A stretch of DNA of 64,000 nt from Adineta steineri (lineage: Eukaryota; Rotifera; Eurotatoria; Adinetida; Adinetidae), in contig CAJNOI010000199.1 of the NCBI GenBank assembly GCA_905250115.1, forward strand, positions 62,001 to 126,000, given 5' to 3'. Positions within the stretch are counted from its first letter, which is position 1; every line of letters begins with the position of its first letter. Position numbers and translations under genes: made by a program. A model generated the notes under the pieces. The model saw only the letters and a program-made list of their open reading frames with translations, was not told the DNA's origin and did not search any database. Below, one piece after another: positions 55,556 through 64,000 of this stretch.

Positions 55556-56987
55556 TTATATATAACTATCACGTTGTCGAAGATAGCAAAGTAAACCAAG
55601 TGCAACCACAATACAAAAACCCTTAAAATATTCATATCTTTAGAAGAACGAATATATAAAATTAATTTTATAACTCATGCATGAAATGTTTTGTCGATAG
55701 ATCAGAGATAAAACAAAGTGAACAATATAAAACTTAAACTATCATTTTATTCAACTAATACAATACTTATCTTATCAGTACATCTGATCTTTTCTTTTGA
55801 TATACGAATAAAAAAATGATAATTGATCGATCAACTTAGTTATTACATGTTTGTATCGACTGAATAATTATATATGAAATAGGAAACTTGTCAAAATATG
55901 ATAGAGATTGACACTCACTAGATTAATCCCTATCCTACTAGTCATATATAAACAAACAAGCTTAACAATTCATTATTTCGTATCGAGTAATAAAGACAAA
56001 ACAAAAAACTTACCTCAACAAAAACAAGAACAAAGGCAAGAATACCAACGATCATTAAATTTCGATTAATTTCCTTTTGAATCATATTAAAACAACCCTG
56101 TATAATAAAAGAAAAACATTTTCTAATTATTCATATTTTCTTGTTTCAAATATATACATCTGTATAGATCAATCCTTGAGTTTCATTTAATTTCATATGT
56201 TTTCCACAACCAAATTTTTCTTCAATACAACATGAATCAGGTATATAAGAATGATCTGACCAAACATCACCATTAGACCAATCGCGATACTCATCAATAC
56301 CACAACAATGAAGCTAAAGGAAAATTTAAGTTTAAATCATTTCATGTATTTTCGAATTTTACTCGTCTTTGAATGATAGTCATTTTTTTATAAAATTCAT
56401 TTTCTTTATCTGGATATTGACGTATATTATTCAATAATTTCTCGTGCGTAGACATTGCAACCTTAATAAACGAGTATTTACTATTGTATTTTTCAAAATC
56501 AAATATTTAATTTACTCGTTCATTCAAAGCAATAATAAATACAACACCAAATAATAATCCAACAAAGATTATAACCATTGTTATGATGTACTAAAAAAAT
56601 ATTTATTATTTTAAAAATATATATATATATATCTTACAATAAATAGTAATGCGCGTTTTTCAAACCAAGCACCCATACATCCAACAATGCCCAATAACAT
56701 TGAAAATTTCGCTAAAAAAGAAATATTAAAATAATTATTAGGTTATGAAAAATAAACCTGAAATAATCAGTATCATAGGCGCCGTAAACCATTGACTACC
56801 CATCAGAGAACCATAATCCGTGGTTTTCAAATGTAATAACCAAGTATATACAACAATTGCAAGTCCCAATGCCTGTTAAAACAGAATTTTATTCGTAGTT
56901 TGTAAAAAAAACTAATTTTAAACTTACAAAAAAACATATATTTATTATTGAAAAAACACATCGAAATAACATATAGTTCGAGGACAT
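55556..56987 (-). CDS. tetraspanin
   Basis: Seven or so exons encode about 250 residues with four membrane helices. Start MSSNYMLFRCVFSIINICFF at 56987; helix 2 is in AKFSMLLGIVGCMGAWFEKR; helix 3 is LLFIYIITMVIIFVGLLFG. The large extracellular loop has the diagnostic CCG motif (LHCCGIDEYRDW), a later SCC (IPDSCC) and two further cysteines (FGCGKH, TDGCF), enough for the usual disulphides. Helix 4 spans RNLMIVGILAFVLVFVE and continues into a last short exon (GFCIVVALGLLCYLRQRDSY). The stop is TAA at 55556-55558. Tetraspanins organise membrane microdomains. The particular subfamily is not clear. Divergent with FIP1. Confidence 0.88.
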
Positions 56988-57250
56988 TGTCAATCAATGA
57001 TCAATGAATGGTTGTATGCATGTAATGAAGTCAATCAATTGCTCTGACTTTATTGGATTATTTGATATGTCAATGAATGTCTAGAACGATAGATGTCATG
57101 TATTATATTTCATAATATTTAACCTAATAATAATTGGTTGATTTTAATGTCTAACGTCAACACGTGTTCGATAAAAACCTTTTTTTAAATATTTTTTTTG
57201 TAATCACGCCTGAAACAATAATTGACGAGATTACTGCACCAACTAGTTTA
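56988..57250. promoter_or_regulatory. divergent region between tetraspanin and FIP1
   Basis: 263 bp between the tetraspanin start and the FIP1 start chosen here. An earlier ATG at 57147 is closed by a TAA within 14 codons and could be an upstream ORF. It contains CACGTG (57161-57166), an E-box. Confidence 0.4.
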
Positions 57251-59733
57251 ATGTCGGATACAAATGAGACAGTAAAAGAAACCGGTGTTAATCATGATGA
57301 AGAAGATGAACAACAACAAGAAGAAGAAACATGGCTATATGAAAGTATGAGAAAAATAAGTTTTTTATTAATATGTACATTATTTATTTGTAGACAATAA
57401 AGCAAAAGATGATGAAATCATGTAAGTATTTTATTCAATAATTTTATTTATCTAGATGAAGGTTTTGTTGATAGAGATAATACAGCTACACCATTAATTG
57501 ATGAAATAGCAGCACAAGAAATGGATGTGAAAGTATGTGTATGTCTATGTTTTAGAGAAAATAATCAACTTAATATTTTTATTTACAGGAAAATACAACA
57601 ACAACAACAATTCCAATAGCAATGTCATCAATTAGTAATCAAGTAGATGAGGATTCAGATTCAGATGATGATGGAATAAAAATAACGATAGGAAATTATG
57701 ACCCAGATGCAACAAATTTTCAAATAAATCGACGAAAAAATCGAGGAATGTTATCAGGTAGAACAAATTTAGCTTTTTTTTGCAGTGTGTAAATTTAAAT
57801 AACGTGCTAGGAGTTCCTATTATGGCGTCAAAACTACCAACAATACGTGGTATAGATTTGGATGCACAAGGTGTTATTAATGGAAAACCAACGTATGAAT
57901 ATGATATACTCAATGCTTACAAAGATGAAGAAAAGCCATGGAAAAAACCAGGTTCGATTATTTATGATCTTCACATTTTCTTATGCTATGAAATTATTTT
58001 AGGAGCAGATATTGTTGATTATTTTAATTATGGTTTTACCGAAGAAGTTTGGGCACAATATTGTAATCGACAACGACAACTCTCTTCAGATAATAATTTA
58101 GCACGTCTTAATCCTGTACATGTAAGACTTTTTCAATCTTTAACATATTCTAGTTATCTTTTGTTAGAACCCACATATGCCACCAATGCATTCTGATCAT
58201 CCTTCAATGATGCATACAATGAATAATCCTCATCCAATGATGATGATGAATAGACCTCAAAACTTACAAATGATGACACGTCCTATGAACAATCGAAAAT
58301 CTGATGGAAGAATTGATGTTATTGGTAAGTTGAAGAATTGTAAATATAGTAAACATTGACCAATTATTATTTCAAGGTGCAACTGATCAAACGTCTCGTC
58401 GACAGATGCTCGAGACATTAAATAATTTTGAACATCACCAATTTGTGAATGGTTCATCATTGCAAGTTTTAGTTAATTCTCATAAGAAAAGTTCATTTAT
58501 TTTTCTTTATTCAGTCCTGGTAATAATCAATCATCGAATGGGCAAACGGTAGGTGATCTCATATCATCACCACAACCAGCAACTAATAATGGTCCTTCAC
58601 CATCTCATGGAACATTTTCAGGTACTCCTCATCATATACCTCAATTTGGTCTACATCGATTACCTATGATGCCTGTATCGAATGGTATGCCATTTCGACC
58701 TCCATTTGGTCATCTACATAGACTCGGTGGTCCACAATTTTATCCTCATGGACCTCCTATGGGAATGCATGGTGATAGGTAAAATTGATTTTATTACTTC
58801 GACGAAATCTTTCAAAAATTTAATTTAGACTTCAACGACCATATTTTGTACCTCATTATCCTCAACAACCATGGGATAAGTTAGTATTTTATATTCTTTA
58901 TCTCTATCTATTGATTATATTTTATAGTGCTGGTAGACCTCCTATGCATCGTTTTCCACTTGAAACTATTGGATCAGCAAATAGTGGTAATGAACATGCA
59001 CCTTATAATAGAAGTCCAGCAGTTGAAGATCATTTATCACGTACATCAACACCAGAAGAAAATCGTGCTAATGGTGATAGTGGTGCTACTATTGGTGATA
59101 TTGATGAAGCATCAAAAAATGATCGTTATAAAGAACGATACAGGTATATTTGTAATATTTTATGTATAGATGAAAGTCAATTGTATTTTTGTTTCATAAA
59201 GAAATGATCAGGATTATCAATCACCGTCTGCTCGTGATCGTCCACCATCTAAAGATCGTTCATCATCATCCTATCATACACATCGTCGTAGTAGAGAACA
59301 TGAATATGAACGACCGAAAAATGATAGAAAATCATCAAAAGATCGAGATGATAAATATGAACGATATTCACGAAAGTAATTTGTCTTTGAATTTATTTGT
59401 TATTTATACTTATCAATATTTTATTATTTAAGACGACATCATAAAGATGATAGTAGTCATCAACATCAAGGTACTGATGAATCGACTCGTATTGTTCGTT
59501 CATTACATCGTACACCTACAAAAGATGGATCTTCACCTTCAAATGATATATCTCAACTATTAAATAAACAACCAGAAATAATTGAAATCGATGCAACACC
59601 ATCATCAACAAATCGAGTACGTCGTGATGATTCTGAACGTTCATCTTCACGACATAATCATCATAAAAAATCTTCAAAACGATCACGACATGATAGTGAT
59701 AATGAACGAAGTAATAGTCAACATCATCGATGA
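57251..59733 (+). CDS. FIP1L1: FIP1-like pre-mRNA 3'-end processing factor
   Basis: FIP1 links poly(A) polymerase with CPSF at the AAUAAA signal. The N-terminus (MSDTNETVKETGVNHDEEDE) is acidic, as expected. The conserved motif is GIDLDAQGVINGKPTYEYDI followed by [20 protein letters not shown] and TEEVWAQYCNRQRQL. After it the protein is Pro/Met/His rich (HPMMMMNRPQNLQMM) and then Arg/Ser/Asp/Lys rich (YERPKNDRKSSKDRDDKYER), matching the C-terminal half of animal FIP1. Eight or nine exons; correct joints use acceptors GTTGATAG (near 57480) and GTGCTAG (near 57808). The last codons are SNSQHHR and TGA (59731-59733). The exact start is uncertain. Confidence 0.85.
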
Positions 59734-59960
59734 ACAAAAAAGCAGAAATCAATTAGGGAACAAATACAAACTCGACGAATTAATTCGAAACCTTATCTTA
59801 TCTCACAAAACAAATTAATGCATAAATTTTATTTTCAGTTTCTTTTTTGCTGTTATGTATATTTGTTTTCTGATTGTTATGTAACCTTGTCTTTCCATTC
59901 TCTGTTAATTTCAGAGATAAATGACTAAGTATATAATTGATATTTGTATTAAATATCTAT

Positions 59961-59971
59961 GATTGTTGTAG
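59961..59971 (+). promoter_or_regulatory. candidate acceptor upstream of ARFGAP1
   Basis: GATTGTTGTAG ends at 59971, 20 nt before the ARFGAP1 ATG, and 238 bp after the FIP1 stop on the same strand. It fits a spliced-leader acceptor or a 5' UTR intron end. Confidence 0.35.
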
Positions 59972-59991
59972 ATTTTTATCTATATTAACAA

Positions 59992-61515
59992 ATGGCTAGT
60001 CCACGTACCCGGTCGGTTTTAAAAGATCTTAAATTAAAAGATGATAATAATGTTTGTTTTGAATGTGGAGCATTAAATCCTCAATGGGTTTCAGTTTCCT
60101 ATGGTAAGAAATGTGATTGAACTGTGAATTATTTATTCTGATTTTCTTTTTTGTCATATTTACCTAGGTATTTTTATATGTCTTGAATGTTCGGGTAAAC
60201 ATCGTGGATTAGGTGTTCATTTATCGTTTGTACGTTCAGTAACAATGGATAAATGGAAAGATCTTGAACTTGAAAAAATGAAAGCTGGTGGAAATCGTAA
60301 AGCGAAAGATTTTCTTTCAAGTCAACCGGATTATAATGCAAATACAATGAGTTTGCAACAACGATATAATTCTCGTGCTGCTGCTCTCTATCGAGATAAA
60401 ATTACGACAGAAGCACAGGGTAAAACATGGTCAATAAATTCGTCACCAGCCCAAAATCATAGTTCTTCTTATGTATCATCTTCATCATCAAGTTTGACTG
60501 AAAAACCATCAAGAGTAAGAGTCAAATTTTACTAATGAAAATTATATTTATAGTTTTATTTGATTAGCCAACACCAACAGAACGACCACAATATAGAGCA
60601 TCTGAACAGCGAAGTGAAGATTATAGTGGTGGTGGTGGTGGTTATCAAAATAGTGGATCTAATGATCAACAATATGCATCCGGTCTTGGTAGTGGTAATC
60701 CAAAATATTGGGGTTTTGGCAATACAAATTATGATGCATCATCGGAACGACAAGCATCAAATCCAGATTTAGTTGGAGCATCACTTTCAAATGCTGCTAA
60801 ATGGGCCGGTGTTGCTAAAGATTCAGTTTTTAGTTTATCCAAAACAGCAGCTAACAAAGCAACTGAATTAACATCAAAAGTAACTGAACAAGCTAAAGAT
60901 GGTTCATTACTAACTAATGTTTCATCGGGTGTAACGACTATTGCATCATCCATGGGTAAACTCGGTACAAAAACATGGTCCGATATGCAATCGTTATGGT
61001 CAGGAGCAGATTATCATACCGGTAACCGAGAAGATCAACGATTACATAATAATAATAATTATACGGATTCAGTAAGTTGAATTTTCTTTATACAAAATAT
61101 AAAATATCTTTTTTTATGTTTCTAGAATGATTGGTCTTCTTCATATCAACAACAATCACCATCGACAAACTTTAATGACAATTCTAGTTATCATAATACG
61201 TTTAATAGTTTACCAACTTCAAATTCTTATCATCAACAACAACAGTCTAAATCAAATAATGATGTTTCAAATCGAGGACGTGATGATAGTTTTGAATCAT
61301 GGTTAAATGATGAACCAAGTTCAAAACCAGCGGCTAGTGCAACACGATCAACATCTTCGAAGAAAACAGGAAATACAAGTTCATCAAAATCTAAATCGGA
61401 ACCTAAACCTAAACCAGAACCAAAACCAGCGCCAGCACCGAATCTAATCAATTTCGACGATGAAAAATGGGCTCTTGATGATGATGCTGGATGGGAATCG
61501 ATCGATACCAAATAG
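59992..61515 (+). CDS. ARFGAP1: ARF GTPase-activating protein 1
   Basis: Four exons, about 430 residues. It opens MASPRTRSVLKDLKLKDDNN with an ArfGAP zinc finger C-x2-C-x16-C-x2-C (CFECGALNPQWVS, then IFICLECSGKHRGLG). The arginine in GKHRGLG is the catalytic finger. GVHLSFVRSVTMDKW follows. A Ser/Gly-rich middle contains an amphipathic stretch (KWAGVAKDSVFSLSKTAANK, then KVTEQAKDGSLLTNVSSGVT) like the curvature-sensing ALPS/amphipathic motifs of ARFGAP1. The C-terminus ends NLINFDDEKWALDDDAGWES, a di-Trp-like tail. ARFGAP1 inactivates ARF1 during COPI traffic at the Golgi. The stop is TAG (61513-61515). Confidence 0.93.

Positions 61516-64000
<2,485 letters not shown>

Noticed and set aside
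60729..61511. Minus-strand frames across ARFGAP1
   Set aside because: Antisense of the Ser-rich ARFGAP1 exons; no independent signals.

Overview
This is a nuclear eukaryotic window: AT-rich, gene-dense, with roughly 25 protein genes in 64 kb. Most coding genes are broken by very short GT-AG introns (about 45-60 nt). Gene content is animal: an opsin, an NK-type homeobox gene, a tetraspanin, an SH2 adaptor, PHF10, ZC4H2, separase, and cilium/centriole genes. Compact introns, TGTGGG-like telomere-type tracts and an NHL/B-box gene suggest a bdelloid rotifer (Adineta/Rotaria type). That placement is inference, not proven by the sequence. Two runs of N (31979-31988 and 42519-42618) are assembly gaps.

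Layout. 0-6 kb, minus strand: prohibitin-2, a TEDC1-like centriole protein and PHF10. 6-11 kb, plus strand: TMEM107, a TMEM230/TMEM134-like protein and NHLRC2, packed head to tail and possibly one trans-spliced operon. 12-14 kb, minus: an SLC17 transporter. 14.9-23 kb, plus: separase, whose large introns hold two foldback/MITE-like insertions. 23.4-28 kb, minus: AXDND1, with a complete NK-like homeobox gene nested antisense in one intron. 28-30 kb, plus: ZC4H2 then an intronless PSMA4. 30.8-32 kb, minus: an HP1-like chromobox protein. 32-38 kb: sparse, with G-rich foldback repeats, an intronless orphan GPCR, and an NHL gene split by one in-frame stop. 38-42.3 kb, minus: a tandem pair of SLC46-like transporters plus a decayed third copy. 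43-44.5 kb, minus: an SH2 protein. 46-48 kb: a calmodulin-like EF-hand protein (plus) converging on an opsin (minus). 50-57 kb, minus: a secreted DUF4139-like protein, PIGN and a tetraspanin. 57-61.5 kb, plus: FIP1 and ARFGAP1. 62.8 kb to the end: the 5' part of tryptophan 2,3-dioxygenase.

Functions are mostly housekeeping: mitochondria, proteasome, GPI anchors, Golgi traffic, mRNA 3' ends, sister-chromatid separation. TEDC1, TMEM107 and AXDND1 form a cilium/centriole theme without being adjacent. The most unusual items are the homeobox gene nested in AXDND1 with a short coding overlap, a family of telomere-like G-rich arms paired with C-rich inverted arms, foldback elements in separase, a 42-bp near-perfect palindrome in a PIGN intron, the in-frame stop in the NHL gene, and acceptor-like sites placed just before start codons that suggest spliced-leader trans-splicing. 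I found no tRNA, rRNA or CRISPR array.
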